From an uncultured Chitinophagaceae bacterium (GTDB taxonomy: Bacteria; Bacteroidota; Bacteroidia; Chitinophagales; Chitinophagaceae), in NCBI GenBank assembly GCA_903883945.1, contig CAISCV010000079.1:1-32520 (forward strand): a stretch of 32,520 nucleotides of DNA, read 5' to 3'. Position numbers and translations under genes: made by a program. Positions 24,186 through 32,520 of the stretch are shown piece by piece. The notes beneath the pieces are model-generated. The model was given only the letters and a program-made list of their open reading frames with translations. It made no database searches and was not told where the DNA came from. Position 1 is the stretch's first letter. Each line of letters starts with the position of its first letter.

Positions 24186-27100
24186 ATGCGATACAGATTT
24201 GTCATAAACTTTTTTTGCCCAAAAAGTAAAGTTGCTCCATTTTCTATTAGTTCTGGCAGGCTAATTTCTCTTCTATTCTTTGTTTCTATTTTTTCGCTTA
24301 ACAATAATATCTATGGTCAGAAAGTTACCATGGATGTAAAAAATAAAACTGTTTCACAGGTGTTTAAGGAAATAGAAACCCAGTCGGGGTTTTCATTTAT
24401 TTATGCTAAAGTACAACTTGAAAAATTAAAACCCATAGATTTCAAGGTCGATAATCTTGAATTAGTAGCTGTTTTGGATGCACTTTTTAAGAATACTTCA
24501 TTAGGATACACTATTTCTGGAAAAAATATAATTATCAAAGAAAAGACAACTACAAATAACAATTCCGAGCCACCGGGAAAGCCTTTTTTAGTTACAGGGC
24601 TAGTTACCGATGAAAAGGGTAAACCACTTGAAGGTGCTTCCGTTCTATTGATAGCTTCAGCAAAAGGAACACAAACAGACAAGGAAGGTCGTTTTACTAT
24701 ATCTGTACCATCAAAGGGGGGGACCCTTTTTTTTTCGTTTGTAGCATTTGAGCAAACTGACATAAAAGTGTCTAAAGCTACTGATTTAACGATAAGGTTA
24801 AATCCCAAGTTGGAAGTAAAAGCAGAAGAAGTAATTGTTATCGGTTATGGCACTGTCAAGAAAAGTGATTTGACCGGTAGTGTTTCGAAAATAAAAACGG
24901 AGGGTTCAGAAGAAAGACCTGTTTCCTCTGTAGAACAATTAATTCAAGGGCGAGTTTCAGGTGTAGAAGTTCAGTCTGCTAATGGTGGTCCTGGTGCTGG
25001 GTTTAGTTTCTTAATAAGGGGAGGTAATTCTACAAGTAATAATCAACCCTTGTATGTCATTGATGGCTATCCTGTAGATGCAGGAAGTGGCAGCCTTACC
25101 ACTGGGGGTAATGGACAAGCAATAGGAACCCCGCCTGTAAATCCATTAGCTAGTCTTAATCCAAATGAAATAGAGAGTATAGAGATATTGAAGGATGCAT
25201 CTTCTACTGCCATTTATGGTTCAAGAGGTGCAAATGGAGTAGTTTTAATAACTACCAAGAGAGGTAAGAAAGGAAGGGATATATTGGAAGTGAATTATCG
25301 AACAGATGTAAGTAGGTCAATTAAAGAATTGGCTGTTCTCAACTCAAAAGACTTTTTGAATTATGTAGCAGAAGCAGTATCCAATCCAAACAAGCCTGTT
25401 GCAAACCCATTAACTGCTCAAGCTATTGCCAAAGATTCTCAGATAACCCACAATTGGCAGGACGAAGTTTTCCGTCAAGGTATTTCGAATGATTTTCAAA
25501 TTGGGCTATCTGGTGCAGATGATAAAACAAAATATTCACTTATAGGAAACTACACAGATATTGAAGGGATTATTCATAATTCAAGTATGAAGAAGGGGGG
25601 TATTCGATTAAATTTGGATAGGGAAGTCTCCAATAAGTTAAAGCTATCAATGAATGTTAATGGAAGTAAATCAACTCAAAAAGGTGGTGTTAATGGAATA
25701 GCAACTGGCGAAACTTCAGCAAGTATCATTACATCTGCACTTCTTGCTCCTCCGTTTTTTATTCCGTTTGACTCAACAGGGGCAATCATTCAAAGTGGTG
25801 GTACAACTAATCCATTAACTGTCACAGACCTAGTTCAGGATGTATTCTCCAATGCAGTCTTCTTCAGTAATATCAGAGCAACCTATAAGATTGATAATTA
25901 TTTTAGCGTCAACACAAATGTTGGTGGCAATTATACCCAAACTATACGTCGAACTTTTTATCCAATTGGTACTTATGTTGGCAATCAGGCAAATGGTTAT
26001 GCTTATCAAAATCAACAAAACCGGTTTAATTATCTAGGTGAATTTACGGTTAATTATAATAGACGTTTTGGGATACATAACATCAATGCTGTTGCAGGAA
26101 CTACTTATCAACAATGGACTTCTGATGAAAATGCTACTTCTGCACAAGGGTTTCCATCAAATTATGATCTTGGCTTTTATGGATTTCAGCAAGGTCAGAT
26201 AAGTACAATTCCTATCACTTATCATAGTGAATATCAACTTTCTTCATTTTTGGGCAGGGTAAATTATACCCTAAAGGATAAATACTTTTTTACATTGACT
26301 GGAAGGGATGATGGTTCTTCACGATTAGCGTCAGGTCATCAATGGGCTTTTTTTCCATCTGCCGCATTTAAGTGGAGTATGAACAAGGAGTCATTCATTC
26401 AAAAAATTAATTGGATAAGTACCTTGAATGTCAGGGCAAGCTATGGACTTTCTGGAAATCAGACAGTTGCTATTGGGCAAACAAGTGCACAAATTATTCC
26501 TCAACGTACAGTAATAGGAGGTGCAATTGTGAATGGTCAAGTACTTAATAACATTGCCAATCCATCTTTGGGTTGGGAGAACACTCGTCAATTTAATTTA
26601 GGAACAGAGTTCGGAGTACTTAAAGACAAAATTTCACTTGAGGTAAATTTATATAAAAAGAATACAAGTAACCTCCTGATTACTTTACCGATACCTACTA
26701 CTTCTGGATTTGGGATATTGACAACAAATACAGGGGAAGTTGAAAATAAAGGGCTTGAAATAGAATTGAATGCAAGAATTCTAGAAAAGAAATTTAAATG
26801 GAATATCTCAGCAAATATTTCCTTTAACACCAATAAGATGGTAAGTATGGGTACCTTAGGTTCTGATGGAAAAATATTTGGCAGCAACTATTTGGGTTCT
26901 GGCAATTTATTAGGACAACCAATCCACGTGACCCAGTTAGGTAATCCTATTGGTTCTTTTTATGGTTACAAGGTTAGAGGTATTTATCAAACCGCAGCAG
27001 AAGTTGCCGCAGGTCCCGAGGCAAGTACGGCTCATCCTGGTGATTTAAAATATGTTGATGTAAATGGAGATGGTCAGCTAACTGCAGACGACCGTACCAT

Positions 27101-27626
27101 CATTGGCAACGCTAATCCTAAGTATATCTTTGGAATCAACAATACTTTTGAATACAAGAATTTCAGGCTTTCCATTTCTATACAAGGACATATTGGCAAT
27201 CAAAAAGCTAATTTGAATCGTTATAGATTGGATGCTATGACTGTGGTGCCTTCTAATCTGACAAATATTTCGCAGGCGTCCTATAATGGTCGTTGGACAG
27301 GTCCGGGTACTAGTAATTATTATCCAAGTTCAAGGGCTTATGGTTCTTATTTTAATGGAAGATTTTCCGATTTTTTAATTGAAGATGGTTCTTATATCCG
27401 ATTAAAAAGTATGGTATTGGATTATAATATTCCATTAGGGAATTTTAAAATGATAAAAAGTGTTAAGGTGTTTATATCTGCGACCAATTTGTTTACCATA
27501 ACAAAATATACTGGTTATGACCCTGAAGTAAATACAAATTATAATAATCCACTTACCCCCGGTGTAGATAACGGTACTTACCCACAGGTAAGAACATTTT
27601 CTGTTGGGGCAAATATGAAATTGTAA
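24186..27626 (+). CDS. SusC/RagA-family TonB-dependent transporter with STN signalling domain
   Basis: The product has about 1,146 residues from ATG 24186. A TTG nine bases upstream is in frame but less likely. A signal segment (LISLLFFVSIFSLNNNIYGQ) precedes an STN domain (about 45-115, VSQVFKEIETQSGFSFIYA). Next is a carboxypeptidase-regulatory-like domain (about 135-210, VTGLVTDEKGKPLEGASVLL), then the SusC signature (VIGYGTVKKSDLTGSV). The plug (QPLYVIDGYPVD, SIEILKDASSTAIYGSRGANG) and the C-terminal barrel follow. It imports oligosaccharides across the outer membrane with TonB energy, capped by the SusD partner encoded 11-50 bp downstream. The STN domain marks it as the transducer for the FecR and sigma pair just upstream. 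It looks full-length and intact. Confidence 0.95.
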   Translation: MRYRFVINFFCPKSKVAPFSISSGRLISLLFFVSIFSLNNNIYGQKVTMDVKNKTVSQVFKEIETQSGFSFIYAKVQLEKLKPIDFKVDNLELVAVLDALFKNTSLGYTISGKNIIIKEKTTTNNNSEPPGKPFLVTGLVTDEKGKPLEGASVLLIASAKGTQTDKEGRFTISVPSKGGTLFFSFVAFEQTDIKVSKATDLTIRLNPKLEVKAEEVIVIGYGTVKKSDLTGSVSKIKTEGSEERPVSSVEQLIQGRVSGVEVQSANGGPGAGFSFLIRGGNSTSNNQPLYVIDGYPVDAGSGSLTTGGNGQAIGTPPVNPLASLNPNEIESIEILKDASSTAIYGSRGANGVVLITTKRGKKGRDILEVNYRTDVSRSIKELAVLNSKDFLNYVAEAVSNPNKPVANPLTAQAIAKDSQITHNWQDEVFRQGISNDFQIGLSGADDKTKYSLIGNYTDIEGIIHNSSMKKGGIRLNLDREVSNKLKLSMNVNGSKSTQKGGVNGIATGETSASIITSALLAPPFFIPFDSTGAIIQSGGTTNPLTVTDLVQDVFSNAVFFSNIRATYKIDNYFSVNTNVGGNYTQTIRRTFYPIGTYVGNQANGYAYQNQQNRFNYLGEFTVNYNRRFGIHNINAVAGTTYQQWTSDENATSAQGFPSNYDLGFYGFQQGQISTIPITYHSEYQLSSFLGRVNYTLKDKYFFTLTGRDDGSSRLASGHQWAFFPSAAFKWSMNKESFIQKINWISTLNVRASYGLSGNQTVAIGQTSAQIIPQRTVIGGAIVNGQVLNNIANPSLGWENTRQFNLGTEFGVLKDKISLEVNLYKKNTSNLLITLPIPTTSGFGILTTNTGEVENKGLEIELNARILEKKFKWNISANISFNTNKMVSMGTLGSDGKIFGSNYLGSGNLLGQPIHVTQLGNPIGSFYGYKVRGIYQTAAEVAAGPEASTAHPGDLKYVDVNGDGQLTADDRTIIGNANPKYIFGINNTFEYKNFRLSISIQGHIGNQKANLNRYRLDAMTVVPSNLTNISQASYNGRWTGPGTSNYYPSSRAYGSYFNGRFSDFLIEDGSYIRLKSMVLDYNIPLGNFKMIKSVKVFISATNLFTITKYTGYDPEVNTNYNNPLTPGVDNGTYPQVRTFSVGANMKL

Positions 27627-27676
27627 CTAATTTATAAATGGTGAAACAGTTTTATTCTTCTTTCAAATTAATACAA

Positions 27677-29410
27677 ATGAAAAATAAACATATAAAAATA
27701 GTAGTTGTTTCTTTTCTTTTTTTGCTAAATGCCTGTACTAAAATTGACCAACAGATTTATGATGCACAATCTACTGCCGATGTAAAAACACAGTCGGATG
27801 TAGAAGTTGCCATTATCGGCGTTTATAGTCAATTTACAGCTTGGAATGGTTTTAAAGCACAATTCCCGTATGTAGTTTGTCCTTATGCAGATGATTTGTC
27901 ATCAATTCAAGGGGCAAGTAGTAGCATTTGGGGAACAAAAACTACCCTTAATTCTGGAATTGGCGATGTACTAAGTATATGGTCTAGGTATTATAGTGCC
28001 ATATCAAATGCAAATGCAGTAATTGGTTATGCCAATTCATTAACTAGCTTATCTCTCACCTATCAAGCACAAGCAAGGGCTGAAGGTAAATTCCTCAGAG
28101 GACTTAGCTATTTTTATTTGGTTCAATATTTTGGGGGCGTTCCACTTATTACTTCGGTGGTTAATTATCAAACTAACTTTCAAGTTCCACGTAGTTCTGT
28201 TGATTCTGTCTATCAGCTTATTTTCTCAGATTTTTCAGAAGGGGTAACAGCTCTTCCTTTAAGAAGTGCCCAGCCTACTTCTCAATATAATCGTGCAACA
28301 CAAGGGGCTGCACAAGGTTTTTTGGCTAAGGCATATCTTACTTATGCTAACTACCTTGATTTAAACAACCGTTCTTCTGAAGCACAAAAATATTATGACA
28401 GTGCCAAGCTTGCTGCTACCGCCGTTATAGGTTCTGGACAATATGTTTTGTTGAGTGACTTCGCTAAACTCTGGGATGTAAACAACAAGACAAATGCATA
28501 TAACGAAGTGATTTTTGGAATTTCTTATACCCGCGATTATACCAACACCGATGCTACTACCAATGGGAATGGGTTTGCAGTAGCATTCAATCCACAATCG
28601 AGGGGCAATATCAGTGGTCGTTTACCTGGTCATAATGGGTTGGGATATATTAAGGTGCATCCATGGTTTTATGATAAATATACCAATGTTTCAGCATTTC
28701 CCTCCGCAGCAGATTATGCCAATGCAAAGGATACTGATTACAGAGTACAAACCAGTTTTTTGACTAGTTGGATTCAATCAAGTACAAATGCCAGCAACGG
28801 ATTGACCTGTGTAACCTATCCTTATAAACCAGGCTCTGCATCCAATTATTATCTTTGTGAAAGTCAACCGTACATCAATAAATATATCGACCCCAACGGC
28901 GTAGCTTCTGGCGACAATGCCAATGATTTGTTTTTATTGAGGTATTCAGAAATCTATTTGATTGTGGCAGAAGCAGAAAATGAAATGAATGGCCCTACAA
29001 CAACTTCTTTGGTGGCTTTTAATTTAGTAAGACAACGAGCAAGAAAAGCAAATGGAGTTGCCCATACTTACCCTGTTGATTTGACTGCTGCCGCAGTACC
29101 AACCAAGGAAGCCATGCGGATGAAAATATTTGATGAGAGGGGTTTAGAGTTTGTGGGCGAGATGAACCGATGGTTCGATTTGGTAAGGATGCGTTATTCG
29201 GATAATGCACAAACCATGTATCAATATCAATTTGGTACATTCTTGCCAACATTAACACCGGGGTTGCCAGTTTATAAAAACAAGGTATGGTCTACAGGGA
29301 GAACTGAAGCGAGTAACATCATCCCTTTCGATAGAAAATACATGTTGTTCCCTATACCTGCTAATGAAACGGCCGTAAATCCGAAATTAACACAAAACCC
29401 AGAGTGGTAG
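27677..29410 (+). CDS. SusD/RagB-family glycan-binding outer-membrane lipoprotein
   Basis: I prefer the ATG at 27677, which gives a compact lipoprotein signal (MKNKHIKIVVVSFLFLLNAC) with the lipidated Cys at residue 20. The frame is also open from an ATG at 27638, which would add 13 residues. Features typical of SusD follow: TPR-like helices (ARAEGKFLRGLSYFYLVQYF with GGVPL), RSSVDSVYQLIFSDF, then LRYSEIYLIVAEAENEM. The C-terminal RLFD-type block is represented by DERGLEFVGEMNRWFDLVR. The length of about 577 residues is normal. It sits on the cell surface over the SusC barrel and binds the polysaccharide. It follows susC directly, and the sulfatase gene comes 51 bp later. Confidence 0.95.
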   Translation: MKNKHIKIVVVSFLFLLNACTKIDQQIYDAQSTADVKTQSDVEVAIIGVYSQFTAWNGFKAQFPYVVCPYADDLSSIQGASSSIWGTKTTLNSGIGDVLSIWSRYYSAISNANAVIGYANSLTSLSLTYQAQARAEGKFLRGLSYFYLVQYFGGVPLITSVVNYQTNFQVPRSSVDSVYQLIFSDFSEGVTALPLRSAQPTSQYNRATQGAAQGFLAKAYLTYANYLDLNNRSSEAQKYYDSAKLAATAVIGSGQYVLLSDFAKLWDVNNKTNAYNEVIFGISYTRDYTNTDATTNGNGFAVAFNPQSRGNISGRLPGHNGLGYIKVHPWFYDKYTNVSAFPSAADYANAKDTDYRVQTSFLTSWIQSSTNASNGLTCVTYPYKPGSASNYYLCESQPYINKYIDPNGVASGDNANDLFLLRYSEIYLIVAEAENEMNGPTTTSLVAFNLVRQRARKANGVAHTYPVDLTAAAVPTKEAMRMKIFDERGLEFVGEMNRWFDLVRMRYSDNAQTMYQYQFGTFLPTLTPGLPVYKNKVWSTGRTEASNIIPFDRKYMLFPIPANETAVNPKLTQNPEW

Positions 29411-29461
29411 CAGTGAATTGATAAGTGAGAATATACGTTCTTTTAAAAGCAGAAAAAGTAA

Positions 29462-30940
29462 ATGAGTAAGAAAAGTATAGTCATTTTAGCCGCAATTATT
29501 GCCTTATGCAATAAGGTTTATTCGCAGGAGATAAATAATAAACCTATTTCTAAAACGCCTAATGTGGTTATCATATTAATGGATGATATGGGCTATGGCG
29601 ATTTGGCAGTAACAGGGGCATTGAACTTTCAAACGCCTCATATTGATAAATTGGCAAATGAAGGAATGCGGTTTACTGATTTCTTGGTGGGTCAGCCCGT
29701 TTGTACTGCATCTAGGGCGGCATTGTTAACCGGTTGCTACCCAAATAGGATTGGATTGTATGGTGCTGTCATGCCACATTCGCCCATCGGCTTGAACCCT
29801 GAGGAGTTTAATATGGCTCGGATGCTAAAATCTAAAGGGTATAAAACCGCTATGATTGGTAAATGGCATTTGGGGGATGCAAAACAATTGATGCCTATGC
29901 AGCAAGGCTTTGACGAATATTATGGTCTGCCTTATTCAAACGATATGTGGTTGGTAGGCTATGATGGAAAGATTCATCCAGAAGACCCAATTAAAGGGAA
30001 ATACAAGGATTTGCCTTTGCCTTTGATAGAAGGAAATGAAACAGTTCAGGTGATGCACAGCTTGAAGGACGAAGAACAACTCACTACTCTTTATACTGAA
30101 AGAGCAGTTAATTACATAGAAAAGTCTGATGGGAAACCTTTCTTTTTGTACTTAGCCCATTCCATGCCTCATGTACCATTGGCGGTTTCCGATAAGTTTA
30201 AGGGAAAAAGCAAACAAGGTTTATATGGCGATGTGATGATGGAGGTAGATTGGTCGATTGGAGAAATGATGAAGGCATTGAAAAAGAAAGGAATTGAAGA
30301 AAATACGTTGGTCATCTTCACAAGTGATAATGGACCATGGTTGAAATATGGTAACCATGCAGGTTCGGGTGGAGGTTTCAGGGAAGGAAAGATGACGGTG
30401 TATGAAGGTGGTTCTCGCGTGCCTTGCTTGATGCGTTGGAAGGGAACAATACCTGCGGGCATTATTTGCAATCAGTTGACTTCTACCATTGATATTTATC
30501 CCACGTTGGCGAACATAGTAGGAGCGAAATTGCCCGATCACAAGATTGACGGGGTTGATATTATTAGTTTATTGAGAGGCGACATGAGCTCCTCTCCCAG
30601 AAAATACTTTTATTATTTCTACAATAAAAATGATTTGAAAGCGGTGAGGCGAGATAACTGGAAACTGGTGTTGCCTTGCAAAAATCAATTGACTTATGAT
30701 GAATTACCGAGAGGCAAAGATGCCTTTCCGGGTAAAACAACGGAGAAGGATATAACATTAGCTTTATATGATTTGGCAAATGATGTGGGCGAACGTTATG
30801 ATGTTAAAGAGCAATACCCCGAGATTGTGGAAGAGTTGCAGAAAGTGGCAGAAGCCGCGCGCACAGAGTTTGGCGACGATTTGACGGGTAGAAAAGGGAA
30901 TGGGGATATGAGACCACCCGGAAAAGCAGAGTGGAAGTAG
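29462..30940 (+). CDS. Secreted type I sulfatase (formylglycine-dependent)
   Basis: The 492-residue product has a signal peptide (about 1-22, ending KVYSQ). The catalytic motif CTASR has Cys81 as the residue converted to formylglycine. Metal and active-site residues are visible: Asp41-Asp42 (LMDDMGYGD), Lys134 and His136 (GKWHLGD), His233/His237 (LAHSMPHVP) and Asp289-Asn290 (FTSDNGP). It removes sulfate esters from carbohydrates in the periplasm or at the surface and needs an anaerobic-type or FGE-type maturase encoded elsewhere. Its place between susD and a GH130 gene implies that the imported glycan is sulfated. The exact S1 subfamily and the sulfate position cannot be read from the sequence alone. 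The product looks complete. Confidence 0.93.
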   Translation: MSKKSIVILAAIIALCNKVYSQEINNKPISKTPNVVIILMDDMGYGDLAVTGALNFQTPHIDKLANEGMRFTDFLVGQPVCTASRAALLTGCYPNRIGLYGAVMPHSPIGLNPEEFNMARMLKSKGYKTAMIGKWHLGDAKQLMPMQQGFDEYYGLPYSNDMWLVGYDGKIHPEDPIKGKYKDLPLPLIEGNETVQVMHSLKDEEQLTTLYTERAVNYIEKSDGKPFFLYLAHSMPHVPLAVSDKFKGKSKQGLYGDVMMEVDWSIGEMMKALKKKGIEENTLVIFTSDNGPWLKYGNHAGSGGGFREGKMTVYEGGSRVPCLMRWKGTIPAGIICNQLTSTIDIYPTLANIVGAKLPDHKIDGVDIISLLRGDMSSSPRKYFYYFYNKNDLKAVRRDNWKLVLPCKNQLTYDELPRGKDAFPGKTTEKDITLALYDLANDVGERYDVKEQYPEIVEELQKVAEAARTEFGDDLTGRKGNGDMRPPGKAEWK

Positions 30941-30949
30941 GTGTGAAAT

Positions 30950-31063
30950 TTAACCACAAAGAACACAAGGGTAGCCACAATGAACACAAGGGAATTGGAG
31001 AAAAAAAATATGAAAAAATAACTTAGTGTTCCCTGTTTTTTTTCCTAGTGTTCCTTGTGGTAA
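30950..31063. repeat. CACAAGG-type imperfect palindrome upstream of GH130 gene
   Basis: The left arm (TTAACCACAAAGAACACAAG, from 30950) is nearly the reverse complement of the right arm ending at 31063 (AGTGTTCCTTGTGGTAA). A second left-type copy (GCCACAATGAACACAAGGG) lies at 30974-30992. The core CACAAnGAACACAAG is a short repeat seen as palindromic clusters between genes in many genomes. It could fold in the transcript between the sulfatase and GH130 genes. Confidence 0.7.
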
Positions 31064-31120
31064 GAAAACAGCAAATAGTTAACAACAGCTATATTATTAA
31101 TTAACAGTAAAACAAAAAAA

Positions 31121-32176
31121 ATGAAAGTTTTCAGGAGTCCGCAGAACCCATTGATTCTGCCAGATGAAATTAAGCCGTCAAGAGAAGATTTTGAAGTGCA
31201 TTATACCATGAATTGTGGTGTTACAGAATTTGAAGGAGATGTATTGTTGTTGTTACGTGTGGCTGAAACGCCTATCAACAGAAATCCGAACATTGTGATG
31301 GCACCTTATTTTAGCGAAGCCACTGGTAAGGTTGAGGTTAAAACTTTTGATGCACACGACCCAACAATAGATTTCAGTGATCCTCGTGTAATTGAACCAG
31401 CGGATAAAAGAGATAGAATTTTAACTACCATCTCTCACCTTCGTGTCGCAAGAAGTAAGGACGGCATCAACTTCGTAGTAGAGGAAAAACCTGCCATGTA
31501 TCCTGCCAACAAATACGAAGAATTTGGAATCGAAGACCCTCGTATTACTTTAATTGATGGTGTTTATTATATCAATTACAGCTGTTGTGCAAGTGTTGGT
31601 GTAACCACTTGTTTGGCTACCACCACCGATTTCAAAAACTTTGAAAGAAAGGGTGTCATCTTCACACCAGATAATAAGGATGTTGCCATCTTCCCAGAAA
31701 AAAGAAACGGAAAATACTTGGCATTGTGCCGTCCTGCCTCTGCCGAATACAAGAAAAGAGAAATCTGGATTTCAGAATCATCAAACCTTGTTGAGTGGGG
31801 TAACCACAAACAATTGGTTTCCGTAAACGAAACTGATTGGGATAATGGTCGTATCGGTTGTAGTGCCGTTCCTTTCTTAACAGAAAAGGGATGGGTAGAA
31901 ATCTATCATGCTGCTGATGCAAACGACAGGTATTGCCTAGGTGCTTTATTGTTGGATAAGGACGACCCAACCAAGGTGATTGGGAAATCATTCAAACCAG
32001 TTATGGAACCGTTAGCATCTTACGAAAAGTGGGGTTTCTATGGGCCAGTTATCTTTTTGTGTGGTTGCCTAGTAGAAGGCGATACCGTTAAATTGTATTA
32101 TGGTGCTGCCGATACTTCCGTTTGCTACGCAGAAGTTTCATTGGAAGAAATCTACTCAGAGCTTACTTATTATTAA
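31121..32176 (+). CDS. GH130 family beta-mannoside phosphorylase
   Basis: The 351-residue product has no signal peptide, so it is cytoplasmic. It shows GH130 five-bladed propeller hallmarks: MNCGVTEFEGDVLLLLRV, ISHLRVARSKDG, the catalytic-acid motif GIEDPRI with Asp129, GCSAVPFLTEKGW, and WGFYGPVIF ending in LYYGAADT. GH130 enzymes cleave beta-mannosyl linkages with inorganic phosphate, releasing mannose 1-phosphate. The compact length is nearer the GH130_2 type (mannosyl-GlcNAc or mannooligosaccharide phosphorylases) than the longer mannosylglucose phosphorylases, but this is inference. It acts on oligosaccharides already inside the cell, matching the MFS-like gene that follows. It is flanked on both sides by CACAAGG palindromes. 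Confidence 0.93.
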   Translation: MKVFRSPQNPLILPDEIKPSREDFEVHYTMNCGVTEFEGDVLLLLRVAETPINRNPNIVMAPYFSEATGKVEVKTFDAHDPTIDFSDPRVIEPADKRDRILTTISHLRVARSKDGINFVVEEKPAMYPANKYEEFGIEDPRITLIDGVYYINYSCCASVGVTTCLATTTDFKNFERKGVIFTPDNKDVAIFPEKRNGKYLALCRPASAEYKKREIWISESSNLVEWGNHKQLVSVNETDWDNGRIGCSAVPFLTEKGWVEIYHAADANDRYCLGALLLDKDDPTKVIGKSFKPVMEPLASYEKWGFYGPVIFLCGCLVEGDTVKLYYGAADTSVCYAEVSLEEIYSELTYY

Positions 32177-32184
32177 TATTTTAT

Positions 32185-32345
32185 TTAACCACAAGAGACA
32201 CGAGGTGCTTTACCACAAAGCCCACAAGGATTTTTCACAAGGAACACAAAGATTTCTTAAACCTAAAGTACACAAGGTGCTTTACTAAAAGTGATACAAA
32301 AACCTTGTGCCCTTTGTGAAAAACCTTGTGTTCCTTGTGGTTAAA
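32185..32345. repeat. Large nested CACAAGG palindrome downstream of GH130 gene
   Basis: The outer arms TTTAACCACAAGAGACACGAGG (from 32185, read here in two parts: TTTAACCACAAG and AGACACGAGG) and CCTTGTGTTC-CTTGTGGTTAAA (ending 32345) are nearly complementary. Inside them, CAAGGATTTTTCACAAGG (from 32225) is complementary to CCTTTGTGAAAAACCTTG (ending about 32328). At least six CACAAGG-like units occur. It probably folds into a long hairpin between the GH130 and transporter genes. Confidence 0.7.
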
Positions 32346-32380
32346 TTTTACCCCATTTTGCCATAAAGAAATTAGTCATC

Positions 32381-32520
32381 ATGAATTTGTCATCAGAAAT
32401 AAAACACTTTAATTCTTTCCCACGAAATATGCGTTACTTGCTTTTTGCAGGGTTATTATACGCATTTGTATTACCCGTTATCGAACTGTTTGTAGGTGCT
32501 TACATCGTTTCTCCACCCGA
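32381..32520 (+). CDS. MFS-like transporter, N-terminal fragment (cut by window end)
   Basis: An ATG at 32381 opens a frame that runs off the window after about 46 codons. It reads as a short polar N-terminus (MNLSSEIKHFNSFPRNMRY) and then a first membrane helix, LLFAGLLYAFVLPVIELFVG, leading into AYIVSPP. The pattern resembles MFS sugar permeases found beside GH130 genes in Bacteroidota mannoside-utilisation loci. It would carry the mannosyl oligosaccharide across the inner membrane. With so little sequence, the family call rests on one helix and on context. Confidence 0.55.
   Translation, partial: MNLSSEIKHFNSFPRNMRYLLFAGLLYAFVLPVIELFVGAYIVSPP

Noticed and set aside
1-32520. tRNA or rRNA genes
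   Set aside because: I saw no cloverleaf-like segment or rRNA-like sequence in the intergenic stretches, although a covariance-model scan was not possible.

Overview
The window looks like a chromosomal segment of a Bacteroidota bacterium, probably of the Chitinophagaceae/Sphingobacteriia type. It is AT-rich. It carries a FecI-type sigma factor, a FecR anti-sigma factor with a DUF4974-like tail, a SusC/SusD pair, and large secreted proteins ending in type IX secretion (T9SS type A) sorting domains. Shine-Dalgarno sequences are largely absent, as is usual in this phylum.

Region 1 (1-5.2 kb) is accessory and decaying. It holds a 5'-truncated unknown gene and a small unknown gene, then a GC-rich palindromic island. 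A minus-strand tyrosine recombinase follows, with a variant HxxR motif and a cluster of GTCT-NN-AGAC palindromes upstream. After a small helix-turn-helix-like ORF come three broken genes: a Fic protein with two Gln-to-stop changes, a UmuD-like peptidase with stops, and an IS982-like transposase remnant that replaces the UmuD C-terminus. Several inverted and tandem repeats fill the gaps.

Region 2 (5.2-22 kb, minus strand) encodes secreted surface proteins. A 935-residue right-handed beta-helix protein lies next to a 3,927-residue giant that contains a paralogous beta-helix domain near its C-terminus. The giant also has two roughly 1,000-residue Thr/Ser/Gly/Asn-rich modules offset by 1,300 residues, an MBG-like domain and an Fn3 domain. 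Upstream, a broken gene joins the same N-terminal module type to the C-terminal tail of a sulfatase. A 45-bp tandem repeat lies beside it.

Region 3 (22-32.5 kb, plus strand) is a polysaccharide-utilisation locus. In order it has an ECF sigma factor, FecR, a SusC with an STN signalling domain, SusD, a secreted sulfatase, a GH130 mannosyl phosphorylase, and the start of an MFS-like transporter. The likely logic is as follows. SusC/SusD bind and import a glycan and signal through the STN domain to FecR and the sigma factor. The sulfatase desulfates the glycan. GH130 phosphorolyses a beta-mannosyl oligosaccharide that the MFS protein brings into the cytoplasm. A sulfated mannose-containing glycan is therefore an inferred substrate. 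The region 2 beta-helix proteins could be its extracellular depolymerases, but no catalytic residues could be assigned to them.
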